This document shows positions 1 through 13,383 of a stretch of 64,000 nucleotides of DNA, in pieces. Both the position numbers and the translations under genes were made by a program. Below the pieces are notes generated by a model. The model was not told the origin of the DNA, ran no database searches, and worked only from the letters and a program-made list of their open reading frames with translations. The stretch's first letter is position 1; the number at the start of each line of letters is the position of its first letter. The DNA comes from Polytrichum commune (lineage: Eukaryota > Streptophyta > Polytrichopsida > Polytrichales > Polytrichaceae). The DNA is taken from assembly GCA_950295325.1 (NCBI GenBank), contig OX485809.1, positions 38,285,081 through 38,349,080 on the forward strand. The letters are read 5' to 3'.

Positions 1-459
1 TCAACCCATTGTAGTAGTTTTAAACGGTATAGATGCCTAGAGGCATAGGAGTTCACATTTGTTGTTTGTTAACATAAGTAACTTTGTGAAGTGCATGGTA
101 ACTATGTTTGGTATGTTTACCATAGCACATTGGAGTGCTTGAGATGATAGGTTTATGTTTTAGTATGCAAAAGGTCGGTAGTATTGAGCTGTGAGCCCAA
201 TATTGTGCCCACATGTCAACTTACCACTAAGAAAATCATAAAAGACTTCAGCGTTGTGGTTGCGGTTTGGTCAAAGGGATAACAAGAGTGAAGCATTAGA
301 GTTTAGACTTGGTTTTCATTAATTTAGATTTGGATTGAGTTAAGTATCTAGAGTAGGTTATTAGAAGTGGAAAAAAACCAAAAGGAGTTAAGTAGTTAAT
401 TAGTGGGTGATTGATGCGGGGTTCAAATGGTTGGAGGCAAGCACGTTGAGCATTTAAAC
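1..459. other. AT-rich intergenic, old repeat (family D)
   Basis: I see no credible gene here. The stretch around 60-240 resembles 10730-10880 (shared wording such as a 'gagatgata' run followed by 'tttagtatgcaa'), so it is a diverged copy of a dispersed repeat, here called family D. A further relative lies at 2395-2570. Confidence 0.5.
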
Positions 460-2011
460 CTAAGATGGTGTCCATTCAAAGGGGGGGGGGTTCCCATAAT
501 CGGTGGATAAGCAGCTGGATTTCCGGGGAGTCGGCTGGGGAGTCCGGGAAGTCCCGAGCAGGCCCTCTCTCAGTCTCTCTCTCTCGGGAAGAAAACAGGG
601 GAAGCCCTGAACTAGGGGGGGGGGATTTTGAATGTGGGAGCTATCCGATGTGAGTGAGGAGGAAAAAAAGGATCGCCAGCAGAACAAGGCAGGGCCTTCC
701 GGCGGTCGTCTTCATCAGCTCGGGGTGATCTCAAGCACAGATCAAGGTGTAGATCCCAGTCTGAGGGCCACTTCACACACGAGCCAAGAGCCGTGACCAT
801 GAGTTTGTGAGAGCCCAAGGAAAGTGTTCAAAGGCCGTTCCAAGACCACCTACAAAATCATGTAGTGTGGTCATGGACCCTCAAGTGTAGTGTGAAGTCA
901 TATGTGACCGGGCCCTCAACCAAATGCTATTTCAATGAATTTCTATTCATGTGGGTCCTCACACATGATAAAATAGAATAAATCAACGGTTGTGAGCGTT
1001 CAGAGTGCCACGGTCTCCCGGTTTTGTGTTAGACCTCCCCTCCAAGAGGTGGTTTTGAAATATAGTCCAAGTGACCGTGCAACATGATCCATTCGATGCC
1101 ATGTAGGAGTCCATGTAGACTTTACATCCATCTTGCATTCACATACTCCGTTGGTCCCTCAAGCGTGGTGTGAAGTAGCGAACTTGGACCGGCTCCGCCT
1201 TATCCACCAATGAGAGTGCTTGAAGTGTAATGGTCACGGGCTCTCGGTCTTGTGTGTGAAGTGGCCCTGATTCACAGGGTGAGGGGAAGTGTGCGGAGCT
1301 GACCCACTACTTCTGATTCAAAGACAGGAAGAAGGCCAAGGGAACCGCTCGGCGTGACGAGGAAGAGTGTGTTCAGCCTGCTTGCGGGCAATGGATTAAT
1401 CTGATCGGAGCCAAATGTTGCAAATTCATGCCAGCAGAATGGGGCAACCCAGCTAGCATTCGCCGAATTGAGGCAGAGCGAGTAAGTGAATTCGCATCAG
1501 TTGCATTATACAGTTTGTTGGGTTTGAATACAACCACATGTAGCATTTGGTATGAGATTCAATGCCGCGTTCGGGGGGTGGTTGGTGAAAATCTACCACA
1601 AGGCGGTATCTCCTCCCCTCCAATTCGGATATACAGCGGCAGGTTGCCGGGCGAAGAGACCAGCCAAACTGGGTTGTCTTGGTGCTTCAACGGATTAGGC
1701 ACGGTTGCTGGGCCATCCTTGTGCCGGAGCAATCTTAGACTCACTGGGATGAAAGTTGGAATTCCCTGCCCTCAGCTAGCAGCGTCTTGAACAAAGGGCC
1801 ATTTTTGCAAGATCAGGGGCAGAGCGACTCCAGAGGGGGACTCACGGCGGCAATGGTGAGGGCTGCCCAGAGGGTCCTTGAAGCATGCCAAGTGGCAGAG
1901 GCGACAGGGGTTCCCGATTGTGGCTGCTGGAACAAGGTTACACTTACGGCGTTGGGAAGACGGAGCATTCGGTTAGCATTGTTTATGATTTCCTCTATGG
2001 CAGCAGTGTGA
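460..2011 (+). other. GC-richer block with broken open frames, unrecognised
   Basis: The base composition is clearly richer in G+C than the flanks. A 54-codon frame starts with ATG at 632 and stops at 796; it begins MWELSDVSEEEKKDRQQNKA and is acidic then basic. Its last 11 codons are supplied by a MITE inserted at 765. After the MITE a frame is open from 1317 to a stop at 1790 (157 codons, first ATG 1428), and another runs 1787-2011. The frames on either side of the MITE do not rejoin cleanly, and a stop lies soon after the junction. I do not recognise a domain. A decayed retroelement ORF is one possibility, an unknown host exon cluster another. Two G10 tracts (481-490 and 615-624) lie in the block. 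Confidence 0.35.
765..1267. mobile_element. Tourist-like MITE, family F copy 1
   Basis: The ends are inverted repeats of about 38 bp, starting GGGCCACTTCACACA and ending in its near-perfect reverse complement TGTGTGAAGTGGCCC. Both flanks carry the trinucleotide TGA (762-764 and 1268-1270). GGGCC-type termini with a 3-bp duplication fit the PIF/Harbinger (Tourist-like) group, although the usual target is TTA/TAA. No transposase is inside. Related copies lie at 14477-14847, 44157-44606 and probably 18056-18214 and 37965-38220. Confidence 0.65.
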
Positions 2012-3149
2012 ATGAGGGGGATTGGGGTAGTAGGAAGTTGGTATTTAGGGGGATGTTTTTTTAGGAATTAGTTAAATTAAACGTAATGGGTATGGGCAAA
2101 CCAAATGTGCGATTGGTATTGCTTCAATGCCATTACAACGATACTTGGTTGGTGTGTGGTTCATTGTGGTAGAATTAGGCTTGGAGTGAGTATTGAGAAA
2201 GTGGTGGATGTGTGTGCGTGGCAATGAGAACACAAGCAAGAAGTATTTATGAATACTTGAACTTCTATCAATTGAATAAAGGCTTGTGTTCAATACCCAT
2301 GTTGTTTGAACATTGGGGGCTTGACTCCATTGGCCAAGTGGGATCAATTAAAATGCATGTGAGCCACAAGCTCTTACCCGAACTATGACGCATAAGGGTG
2401 GGGGTTTAGGGCTAACATGAGCATACTATTGGCAAGTGTCCATTGATTAATCTAGGCAAAGACCTCACAATATTATTGAGCATACTAATACAAAAATATT
2501 AATAAGCACAAAAACACCAAGTGTCATGAGGTTATACTAATGGTCACATTGTTGGCCATTAGTGCCCCTTAGCCTAAGCCTCTAGATTTTTTTGTATATA
2601 GACTACAATGACCACTGCATTGCTTGCACACATGGAATGACATATGTTATAAAAAGTAGCCTTGCATGTGTGAATGCAAAAAGTTTTTGAGACATCGAAT
2701 GTTCTAAAACATCCAACGTCCAAGTAAAGTGTTCCAATAGAAAGCCACATCTCACCCACAAGGACAAAAAACCAAAAACATTGTAATCGCAAGCCCAAGA
2801 TTTGTGAACTTGGTCTTTTGTCTTATAGTATTTTGAGAGGCAACGAACATTTTGGGACATTTGACGACCATGTAGAATACCATGATTGGACGACGAACAT
2901 TCTCAAGTGTCAATTGTTAAAGAGGCGGCTCCCCAACTTGTAAGAGGGTCCTTGACGTTCAAAATCATCTAGCATTTGATGTGTGCGAGTGGTGTTAGAT
3001 AAGTGGGTCTTAAACAGACATTTTCCCTCTACACCAATTTCTCAAAGGTTATGAAACACAACACCATGCTCAATACAACCATCTCGGGTTTACATATGAG
3101 CTTGAGGCCATGATGAAGGTGAAGTATCCCTCATTCAAGCCAACACTAG

Positions 3150-3151
<2 letters not shown>

Positions 3152-3192
<41 letters not shown>
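3152..3192. repeat. (TC)n microsatellite
   Basis: About 20 uninterrupted TC units. Confidence 0.95.
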
Positions 3193-3193
<1 letters not shown>

Positions 3194-4470
3194 GTTCTTG
3201 CTTAAAGCCAAATGTTCACTCTAAGCTCATGAACCTTCACTTTATACACCTTGCAAACAATTCTTTTTTTGTTATAATATTAATTAAAAAAAGACAGACG
3301 TTGAATCATGAAATACCTCTTACATACACATGGAAAGCAAATATAATTACCATGTGAATTGATTTTTCATGAGTATGGATGAATGGAACAAAGTAACCAG
3401 AGTTAAGGACGTGGAACACGTCTTTAACCCATGGTAAACTTAGGGTTTGACATAACTTACCACGGGTAAGATCTTCAATATAAACCCTCAAACCCTAAAA
3501 GAGGCTCTTTTTTACCATTCACACAAGAGCTTGGTGCAGTAACTTAGTGCACACTTACTGGGATACTAGATACATGTGTTAAGTAAAGGATACTAGAGCT
3601 ATTCACCAAGCGGAGTATTCTACTTGTGGTGATACACTCATGGCTAAGGAACAGGTTTGAACACCCATTTGACATTGTGCAATGAGTGTTACTATTTGAA
3701 ATACTATTATGCATTTGATGTAGTTTAATGTGTGCGACATGGATAACAACTGGGTCCTGATGTTATTTACCTCGTGTACGTAACTAATCCTCAATTATTT
3801 GTTGGTTGGTTGCATGGGCACATGTGACGCAGGCCCTTCACACTCTCAATATAATGATGTATTGTGACTATGACATATAATGCATTTCCTTTGGTTAAGG
3901 CTACTAGGCATATATCCTAGTATGTATTCCATATATATGGTAGATAGGTTACTTATATGTTGGAGCAACGCATGAAGATGGTGATTAAATCTACCAAGGT
4001 ATGGAATAGTCAGCCACAGTTTGTTATTGGTACTCATGAACAATATATGAATACTGAAACCCTAAGTATGATGCAAATACTTATGAGGCACAGTATGACA
4101 TACTATAGCATGTTTATGTTGTTTACATACAATTAGACATGAGTACAAACATTAAGCATTGTGCATTGTTAGCAATGAGGTACTATATAGGAAGGTTTTG
4201 GTTTGAAAGACTGAGTGTTATGAGGGTTCCCACCCACCCACCCTTGCAAAGCAATGAGGAAGATATTGAAGGATTAGGCCTCTGAAAAGAGGAAGTTCAA
4301 GCTTTGCATAAAGCATTGAAAAGTCATCTCTCTCTCTCTTTTGATGAGCAAGTCCAGGTTGTGACCATAACCACTTTCGTCATAATCTTTGGAGCTTGCA
4401 TGAATATCTTATTCATTGTCAAAGTGAAGGTTGCTTGACTTACTAAATGACCAAACTTGTCCTCCCCCCT

Positions 4471-4471
4471 A

Positions 4472-4504
<33 letters not shown>
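4471..4504. repeat. (AAT)n microsatellite
   Basis: About 11 AAT units directly after a short C tract (4465-4470). Confidence 0.95.
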
Positions 4505-4508
<4 letters not shown>

Positions 4509-4949
4509 ATTGTGTCTAGAATGATTTACAAATTTTGAACATGTAGTCGAGTTTTTTCTCAACCAATGTCATTTTGATGTCAAATCTTAGGATTCACACC
4601 CAATCATAAGTGACCGTTTCAGATGAAAACCGAATTAGGCACATCTCCCTTGTTACTATACTGGACCCATCTTTTGGAAGCAATTTTTTTTGTTTATTGG
4701 GTCACAGAAAAATCGTAGTTTAATGATTTTTGCGGTCAAGAGTCTTAAGACACTTATTATATCCTACAATAATCTAAAATGTCATTGGAAAGCTCCATGG
4801 CCTTCATCCATCTACAAAATTTTAACTTTGGACAGATGGCCAGTTTTGGCAAAAATTATACATGCATCATGTTCTCCACCGGTTTAGAAGGTCTGAAAAT
4901 AAAAGGAAATTCCCCAATGCAACAATCAACCCCTTGCAATTCATCAGGA

Positions 4950-5142
4950 AATCTATGTATCTAGTTAAGAAATCAGTGAACTTGCACTTCAAATAACCAT
5001 AACTAAATCAAGAAAGGTTCAGTTTTCAATCCGGTTTTTGCGGATATCTCATCGTAGATTTGCTAATGTAGCACGAGTTTTGTTGTGTACATCTGATTGG
5101 TAGAAGTTGGAGAACATGAGAAACGAACCAAGTAACACCTAG
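4950..5142 (+). repeat. Dispersed repeat family A, copy 1
   Basis: Matches the other A copies by shared blocks such as 'cttccgataaccataac' and 'tagaagttggagaacatga'. No coding content. A second A copy in the opposite orientation follows at 5630-5900, so the two form a divergent inverted pair around 5143-5629, a stretch in which I see nothing else. Confidence 0.7.
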
Positions 5143-5629
5143 ACACCTTATGGTTGTATCACACTTAGGATGATCTATGTCAACCCCCAAGTGAAATATT
5201 TGACAAATCACACAACAACCACAACTCTCAATCCTCTCCTCCTCTCTCGACACTCTTCCCCGTTGACAATTACAACTCCATTCGCCTTGTAAACATCAAC
5301 AAACGTTTGTCAACACCTCCCCAACCACACCCCCTCAAATAGTCTTGGTCAAAATGCTCACAAGGAGGAAGGGTGTTTCCATGGTTGTCATTTTTACATC
5401 CTCGGCAATGAAGTCATTGCTCAAAATGAATTTGAATTGCAATAATAATTAAAAGCATCATAAAAAAAAAGGTTCAAAATAATGACTATCTATAGAATTC
5501 GGTGGGATGTTTTCAATATCATGATGACATGGTTGCCATTTCATTTGCTAAAAATAAGGTACATGGGTGTATTTTGAATTGTTATTTATGTCCTCAAATT
5601 CCACTAATTAGGTTCATACAAAAAAACTT

Positions 5630-5900
5630 GAGTTACATTAGCAAATCTACGATGAAATATTAACAATGGTTATATTGAAAATCAGATCCCCAATTAGACC
5701 TCTTTGGTTTCAATGTGGTTATGATAATTCAATGTTTGCTAATTCTTTAACATCATACATGGTTCTTCCTAGTAAGTGGTCATTATTGAGTGTAGAGTAG
5801 TTACTAATATTTGAAGACATAGTCCATATTGTTTTAAACATGTGTCTGTATGATGTTTTCTCTTTGATCCACATACCAATCAAATCTAGGGGCCATGTTC
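5630..5900 (-). repeat. Dispersed repeat family A, copy 2 (inverted)
   Basis: Reverse-complement orientation relative to the other copies. It contains the inverted forms of the 'ctacactcaataatga' and 'gattggactacat' blocks and runs into the start-of-repeat wording near 5870-5895. Confidence 0.65.
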
Positions 5901-5984
5901 AGATAATGAGCCACTTAACACCCCATCTACCTAAAGCTAGGTCTTTAGCATGGCACCTTTGCACCTTGGGCAGGATAGTTGTAC

Positions 5985-6240
5985 ATGCCGAGAGGGAATT
6001 GTCACATATGCATAATAATTCTCATCCATCCAACACAAAAACTTGACCCCCTATAAGTTTGTGGTTGATTCATCCCAAATAGCTTCGACTATACTCATTT
6101 GGGGTCATAAGAGTTGATTTAATAGTGAAAAAAAACTTTCAAAAGCTATTATTGGGACTAACATTTATTTTAGGGGTTTCATGTTGGATGAATGAAAAGG
6201 CATGATGATCGGTCACTCCTATATGATCATTTCCTCTCAC
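5985..6240. mobile_element. Foldback MITE family E, copy 1
   Basis: The left end reads CATGCCGAGAGGGAATTGTC and the right end is its diverged reverse complement (ending near 'atttcctctcac'). Inside each end is the block 'cattcatccaacatgaaa' or its inverse. No open frame of note. Other copies are at 6338-6588, 21279-21528 and 32826-33088. Confidence 0.6.
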
Positions 6241-6337
6241 CACTTTTCAAGGTCCTTGTAAATTCACAAATAATTTGGCATGGATTGAAAGAGTAAAGAA
6301 ATATTCTATGACATGGGAAGGGAGGGTCTTGATACAT

Positions 6338-6588
6338 GCTATAGAAGGGAGGGAATCATTGTATATGAACATACCTCTCATTCATCCAACATGAAAACCC
6401 CCAAACATTATGCAGCCTGAGGGTTACTTTTTTAAAAGTTGAGATGACATAGAACTTAGCATTAAAACCCCAAATTACTCTACTCAAGACCATTTAAGAT
6501 GAATCAACAACAAACCTATAGGGTATCCAATATTTATCTTAGATGGATGAGAGATATGCTCATGTACAATAATGCCCTCTCTTATGCC
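6338..6588. mobile_element. Foldback MITE family E, copy 2
   Basis: The inverted ends are AGGGAGGGAATCATTGTAT on the left and the reverse complement of AGAGAGGGCATTATTGTAC on the right. The arms extend about 60 bp inward with many mismatches. Exact edges and a target duplication could not be fixed. Confidence 0.6.
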
Positions 6589-6599
6589 GTAAGAGTATG

Positions 6600-9500
6600 A
6601 CGGAGGCCATTGCATATTGGCAACACAAAGAATTGTCAAAATGTTGGGATTTGTTGTGAAAAGTTCATGGGTTTTTACAACTTTAATGGCCTTCAAGCCT
6701 TCAGAAGCTTCAAAGAGAAAGACTCCTCCGACCACAACGTATGCGTTATCTGAGCATAATTTGTATGAAGTATGAATACATTTTAATGCATTTGGAGGGC
6801 ATAAAATAAAAATTTGGTGTTGGAATCGGACCAATGACATAATTGAGTGTACTTTTACCTTATTGCGGCTTGGTTTTGATGATTTTTATTTGAAGTATTC
6901 AAGAGAGGAGCAAAGCCACACATGGATGATTATACAAATTTTCACCCAATTAGTGCTACATTCATCCAAATGTTGGCGATCTCGTCCATTTTTTATGAAC
7001 AATATAGATATTTATGACTATTTCATCCAAAAGGATACTGAATAACCATTGAATATTCCAATTTAAAAAAATCACAAATCATTGGCGCATAGTCAGATTA
7101 AATATCATTGCTTGGTTTTGTGTGAAACAACCCTTAATACAACCAACGATGGAGGTATATTACACTGACAAAATAGAGTTAATTGAAATTTTTGGGATCA
7201 ATTGCGGTCGAATCACCTTAATGGTCTTTTGTTCGAGTGTACCATAAAATTTTGGAGGGCTTTTTGAGTTTCATACGCCAACATGTTTCATTTTTGTATA
7301 ACTAAGAATGTTCTCATTTCCTTTGTCATCCATGTGCACATGCATCTCTTTACTCCTCTCACCACTTGTGTACTACTCAAACAAACCAAACTTAGGAAAG
7401 GACTTCAACTTTTTCCAAATTTGTTTACCCTAAAATAAAGAAAAAGAACTCCCCTCCGTAGTTTTATTTTGAGGGCACTCACACAAGTGTTGGAAGTAAC
7501 AAATATGAGAAATTCCATCAAAAATCTTGAATTGATCTCCACTTTTGATGACTCCCCTAGTGGCCCTTTTTGTTGATACTTTAAAAGGTGCCAATTGCTC
7601 AAGACTACGGAATATGATGATCAAAAAGTATGATGCCAACTAGGAGGCTCAGTAACTCGTGGAGCCTTTACTTCCCCCCCCCCCCCTTTACTTTTTACTT
7701 TTTACTCCCTCATTCCTTCTACTTCTACTTTACAACCCGAGGGAGAATATTATTATTATTTATAACATCCCAACAACCGTGGTCCTTCTCTTTGACCTCG
7801 TTGGTCAATCGGGTCCAACAAACACTCATTTTACATACATACATACATACATGTTTATACATATATAAAAGCTTCAAGTGCATTCCGACAAAGTGAGGTC
7901 AAACTTCATGTCCCCATGCACGTGAGCACGGGATGAAAATATTAAGAATATAAACCAAAGTGAGGCCAACAATTGTCATTGATGACATCACTTGTTCTTG
8001 AGCAATGTGACTTGAAAGGACACACATATCGCCCCGTCTTCATTTTAATATGGCAAAACGTCTTGAATTCATAATAGGGACCGTAGAGTTTCTTTCTTTT
8101 TGAATGTTGATATCTCATTTAGGCATATCATAGTTCAAATTGCATGACTCTGAAATATAGAATTGTAGATTCCATATTAAGTCAACGTATCCCATGTCAT
8201 AGATTTTGAAGCGATTCATGGAGCTAGAAGTTGTTTAATGGTGGAGGCCCACTATTATTTTGCATTTGAGATCATTGTCGCAAGTCATGTTTGCATGCTA
8301 CTAATTAAAGTGACGGGTTGTGAACCTCATCATAAGTTCATTGATCGATCACCAAAGCAATACATACAACTTTAGGATAACAAGTAATATGGATTGTTGG
8401 AGCTTTGGATGGGCTTTGGACGAGCACCCATCCAAGTCTTTGATTTGGAGTTGGGCTCTCCAAGTGAAGAATGGTTATGAGAATATTATGATTCTTTCCA
8501 ATCCCACCACACAACATCACTTACCATGTCACTCGTGCTCCCGTTCTTAAAGGTGAGGGAAGGTGAGAGGTATTTGCAAATGACAACAATTATTTTAGGG
8601 TAGGAAATCTGGGACGACTTGGTTGTTGTATGTCATGTTATTTTATGTAGATGTCAATTGACTTTCATTTTTTTTTTTGACAACGCCATGTAGCACTTTG
8701 GAGTTGAAGTTGAGCGTCAAATGAAATTTGTCAAACATACACATTGGTGATTATGTTCGAAGACAAGTCTAGAATTTGAATAGACTTTAGTAGTTGTCAT
8801 CTGGACCATATATGCCGATACCCATAGCCAACGTTTTTGCTCACACCCCCCCCCCCCCCAATTAACATAGCCAGGTGTGGAATTATGCAACTTGAGCTAC
8901 ATTGCTACAATGCTTAATTTGAGAAAGTCTGTAAAGAAACTACATAATTGCCAAATAAGGGGGGAACAATTTCCATAACAAATTCATGGTCCCTCAAAGC
9001 ATCAATGTGTTTTTGATAGATGCTATGAACTTGAGATGCAAGTAAGGTGAGATATGTGGGCCTATTGTGAATGCTTCCAACTCCACATAGAGAGAAGAGA
9101 TTGGGGGGGGGGACACAAAAACCATCTCATGGTGTTTTGTGATCTTTGTACACCAATCTTGCTTCGATTTTAGTTTTTGAACACAAACTACCTCTAGCAA
9201 GAGGCAGTAGAACTTGTCCCATAACCTTGCTCAATAAACCCGCCCCGGATTCACGTATGAACTCGTGCTATGATCAAAGTGAAGTGTCCCTCATTCATGT
9301 CAACCCTAAAGTTGGCGTCGTCTCTCTCTTTCTCTTGGACACAAAGGGACTCATTCAATGGACCGTATTTGCTTTGTATTTAGAATGTGAAGCAAGGAGT
9401 GGTGCTTTTTTAGATGATTGGGATGGCCGCTTGTGCTTCACATAAAAGGCCATGGAGATGCCTCCATGGCCATGACGCCAATTCCAATCATATGAACACA

Positions 9501-10577
9501 ATACTTGTATATTTGGCCCACCAATTGGAAGACACTTTACATCTAGAGCAAGCAATCCAAGGCAACAATGGCGTTTGTAGGTGCCCTCTTTCTATTGACC
9601 GGTTATACATGTAATATAAAATGCATTTTCACATGCAACTACACTCTTTATGAACTAGTTAGCCATTGAGAGGAGAGTGGATGACGAGTGGTGGAAGAGG
9701 CGCGTCATCCACCTTCTCGAGTTCGTCATAACCTTTTCACTACAAGTTATGTATGAAATGTCGTCTACGTAGATAATAAGCAAGAGAGTTGTTGGAAGTG
9801 CCTTTCATTCAAGAGTAATCAATTATGGTAAATACTATGAGTCAACCTATAAACGAGGAAACCAACGGTAAAAAATCAAGGAAATTACTGTGGATTGAAC
9901 AAAATTTGAAATCACTATTTTTTCAAAACTTTCCTTTTTCAATGTAACTTGTCTAGAAATGTATTTTCCTTCAATTTTTGTGTTTTACAAAAAATAATAT
10001 AGTTTCCTTTGAAGGCACCTAAGTAGGATGGGTATTGGAGGGATTGATGCAAATAAATATCCTTAATTAGAAGGTTCCATGTTGTTTTAATGCATGTTGT
10101 TTGTATATTGTGGGCCACAATACTAAACTGGAAGGCAAGTCACACTACAAGAATGCCTATAACATTAACCTTTTACACCTGATATTTTGGGTTGCAAGTT
10201 AGCATGGCTTATGAATTCATGGAATAGTAATATTTAAAATAATGAAATAAGAAAATATATTTAATATAGGGTATTATATTGATATTATATTTCTCCACCC
10301 ATAATAGTTCATGTTTGTGTAGAAAACATTGATTCCATATTCCTTTTACTTTTTACTTTTTTGAAGCAAGAGGCCAAAAAGCCAATGCTAAATGCATAAA
10401 GAAACAAAGAAGACTCGCCCACTTTGAGGTAGGCGGGGCCCCTTGGACGCGCCACCATATTACCAATTTTGAATACCCTAAAGAGAAATATGTTGTAGGT
10501 CAAGAAAATTTATATTGACTAGAATTCTCTTAGTGTGACAAAAGTATAGTGTGCCACAATAATAAGTGTTGAAGGTG
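6600..10577. other. Intergenic, no gene recognised
   Basis: AT-rich with only short frames lacking any motif I know. Notable items are C13 at 7674-7686, a short (CATA)n near 7839-7851, C14 at 8846-8859, G10 at 9103-9112, and a small hairpin near 9669-9704 with 10-bp arms (GTGGATGACG / CGTCATCCAC). Confidence 0.5.
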
Positions 10578-10579
10578 TA

Positions 10580-11043
10580 TACCGTTTATGGTATTTAGTG
10601 TCATGTACATTAGTTGCAACATGCCTAAACTAGATGCCCAAAGGTCTCAAAGTGCCATATTTGCTAATTGCCAATATGATATTATTCATCAACATAAGTA
10701 AAAAAATGATGTGAAAAAATATTTACACTATGACAATTAGTGTACACATTGGGATATTTGAGATGATAATATTTCATTTTAGTATGCAAGGGAGGATATT
10801 GTCGAGTATACTAATACCAAGTGTCATTTGTGTAAACTTTAGTCAACTTGTAGACCACTTAGTAACACCTCATAATATTATTGAACATACTCATGCCAAG
10901 ATATTAATATGTGCAATTGAACGCCAAGTGTAATTAGGTGACGTTGATGATGAACTTGGTGATCATTAGTGTAACTGAACATACACCTCGAAATAGGGTG
11001 AGTGACACTATTACGTATTTGACACTAAATACCATAAAGGGTG
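10580..11043. mobile_element. TA-flanked MITE, family K copy (464 bp)
   Basis: The inverted ends share TTTATGGTATTTAGTGTC. TA flanks both sides (10578-10579 and 11044-11045), as expected for a Tc1/mariner (Stowaway-like) MITE. The family K end reads CAC(T/C)AAATA in better copies; here the left end has drifted to TACCG. It carries no transposase, and the interior overlaps a family D repeat (10730-10980). Confidence 0.6.
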
Positions 11044-11194
11044 TAGTGGAATGGCCAAATGATCCTTGTTGTGTTTGTGCCCCAAGTAGAGGTCTTGAAA
11101 TCTTGTTTTATGTTCAACCCATTATATCTTTGATTCATGTTGTATACACTCTTACAACCTTTTGGGGTTATCTTATCTAAAATAGGTCAAAATA

Positions 11195-12466
11195 TTGTTC
11201 TCCCTCTTCAATATGACACGTTTGGGAAACACAAAAAGTCGTATTATCGAGGTGTTGTCTTCTCATTAATATGACAAATGGCGTAAAGTTGTCGTATTAT
11301 TGACGGAATACAAAAACATAAGTAATTTGAGCTTTAAAATATATACAATGAGTTCAAGCTATATAGATGGTATGAAGTAATAACATATAATCCCAAACAA
11401 ATATAAATATTCTCAAGAACTCTTGAATTAGGAGTCCAAAGATCTCTGGTGTTGCCTACCCAAGTTAGCAACTATCATCTTATCTAAATTCCCTACAAAC
11501 TTTTGAAAACTAATAATTTTATAAACACCAAAATATAAAGAGTTCTCTAGTAAGAAGCTAGACAACAATCATGCATGACATTTAGCATCACTAAGCTTTA
11601 TTATAGGTGGAGCAACATCATCCACATCCATGGGGAGGTCATTCCATTATAAAGTTGAACCACCACATGCAAACACTTTACATGTAAGAAAACCTACTTT
11701 TTACATAAAGCATCACCAAAGTGGGTCCAACTTTTATCAAGTTTTTTTCATGAGTAGATATACACAATACCTATTACATAGTAAAACATTGTAACACAAT
11801 TTGATGACCTTTTTTTTATATATATATAGAACATACCGTTTCTAACTAGAATGACACAAAATTGAACTAAAACAATTACTACAAAATGAAGATGACTAAA
11901 AGTTTCAAAAAAATAAAAAAGATACTATCAATGATTATGTATATGTAGAAAAAATATCATAAATTTTAAATTTATCTATGCCATGTAATATAGGGGTAGC
12001 AAAATTTGTTCGCACATGGTGTTCAACTTGACAATGGAGTGGCCTCCCCGTGTTGACATCTACTAAATATACTAAATCTAGAGCAACATTAAGACAAAAC
12101 AAAATTGGAGACTGTGCACAAGATATTGGTGATACTATATCACCATGAGTACAAGGCAACATAAAAGGCATGAGGCCACTCTAACCCTAACCATGTTCAT
12201 TCTACAGTAGTAACCCTAATTCTAATTAAGTTCTCAAGTATTTCCCAAGTGAAAATGGATGTATTTTAGATGTACATAACATAGATGAGAGAAATTTTAG
12301 CATTAACTAGCTCTTTATATAACAAAATGGAGATTCTAAATGTCGCATTATTAAGTGTCGTAGTCGTATAAAAGAGGGAGTTTTAAACTAAAAAATTTGG
12401 TCATGCAAAAATGTGTTGTAATATTGAGGCCATTTAGACGAGTGTCGTATTAACGAGGTTAGACTG
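11195..12466. mobile_element. pogo-like (Tc1/mariner) element, copy 1, 1272 bp
   Basis: The right end, read inward on the minus strand, is CAGTCTAACCTCGTTAATAC. The left end TTGTTCTCCCTCTTCAATAT is a diverged inverse. TA flanks both sides (11193-11194 and 12467-12468). Ends made of 'tcgtattaacgagg'-type sequence are typical of pogo/Tigger elements. On the minus strand, 11400-11620 encodes a decayed transposase C-terminus homologous to the better-preserved frame at 46179-46469, but with stops, including one inside the final motif. A minus frame at 11935-12171 shares the wording TGRPLHCQVEHHV with a frame at 61722-61925. This is a defective copy. Confidence 0.7.
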
Positions 12467-13383
12467 TAGATGACAAACCACATGAAATTGGTATTTAATT
12501 TTTCCGGTGTGGATAAGGTAGTCATGCCTAATTCAATAACCCATTGCAATCGGACAACCACATTTGAGTAGTACGTGGATTGGTGTGGCTCTAAAAACGG
12601 ACACCAAAATACAAATGTTTACAAAAGATTGGATTAAGTGCTCAAAATATGATAATCATTCTTGGTTCATGAAAGCACCTATCCACATGTTGTATCATGT
12701 CATCTCCATGCAAGTAAATTTACAAGAGAAAAACAGGTAAGATGAAATCATCACATATGAGGGGACCTCTTATTCATGAAGGGTGAATTATCACATTTGA
12801 GTGTAACTCTTACTTATCCAACATAATAACCTTGAAATAATATGTAGTTCATAGGTTTTTTGTGAAGTCATTTGGCACATCATATTTAGCTCTAGAGACC
12901 CAAAATAATCTAATCCCTAAATAACAATCTAACTCCAAAACAATATTAACATGTTCACTATAACTTTGCTGATCCAGCTTGATATGAGTTCACTTGACTA
13001 ATTTTAGGTATTTGACCCTAATTTAAGGGCTATGCTTTTCTTTAAAGAGTAAAAATCCATTGGTTCTACAATAGTATCTAGCATTTTTTGGGGGAGTGAA
13101 TTGTGAGTTGTATGGACCATGTAAATATTCACAACACTTATTCCAGGGGAAGGATGAAAACGTTGATTATTATGTAACGTCCATATATAGTTTTGTAGAT
13201 ATACTATCTTTTAAATCATGATCTGAGATCCCTAATCATTCTCAAGAAGAGATTTGCAATGTCATTGACAATCATTATTGTAAAATGAAAAAAATCATTG
13301 TATTGTTTTTTCATTTCAATGGGGGTTTTTTTTTTTTGGAATGATATAGCAACCAAACTGGTGTCTAGCACGGGCCATCATTA
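12467..13383. other. Intergenic with a family E fragment
   Basis: The stretch 12760-12910 carries family E wording (a 'gaattatcaca' block followed by 'cttatccaacataata') but no clear partner arm. Nothing else was recognised. A T-run lies at about 13326-13338. Confidence 0.4.

Larger units (their letters stand above)
2012..4930. other. Intergenic, diverged repeats D and G, no gene
   Basis: AT-rich sequence with no credible coding region. A family D copy is at about 2395-2570. Parts of 2840-3110 and 4240-4445 resemble 22990-23390 and 25850-26180 (family G; shared wording around 'aaatggacac' and 'tatgaaacac'). Simple repeats are listed separately. Confidence 0.5.

Noticed and set aside
7659..7896. 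Plus frames rich in F, L and P near a C13 tract
   Set aside because: They derive from pyrimidine-rich simple sequence in two overlapping frames.
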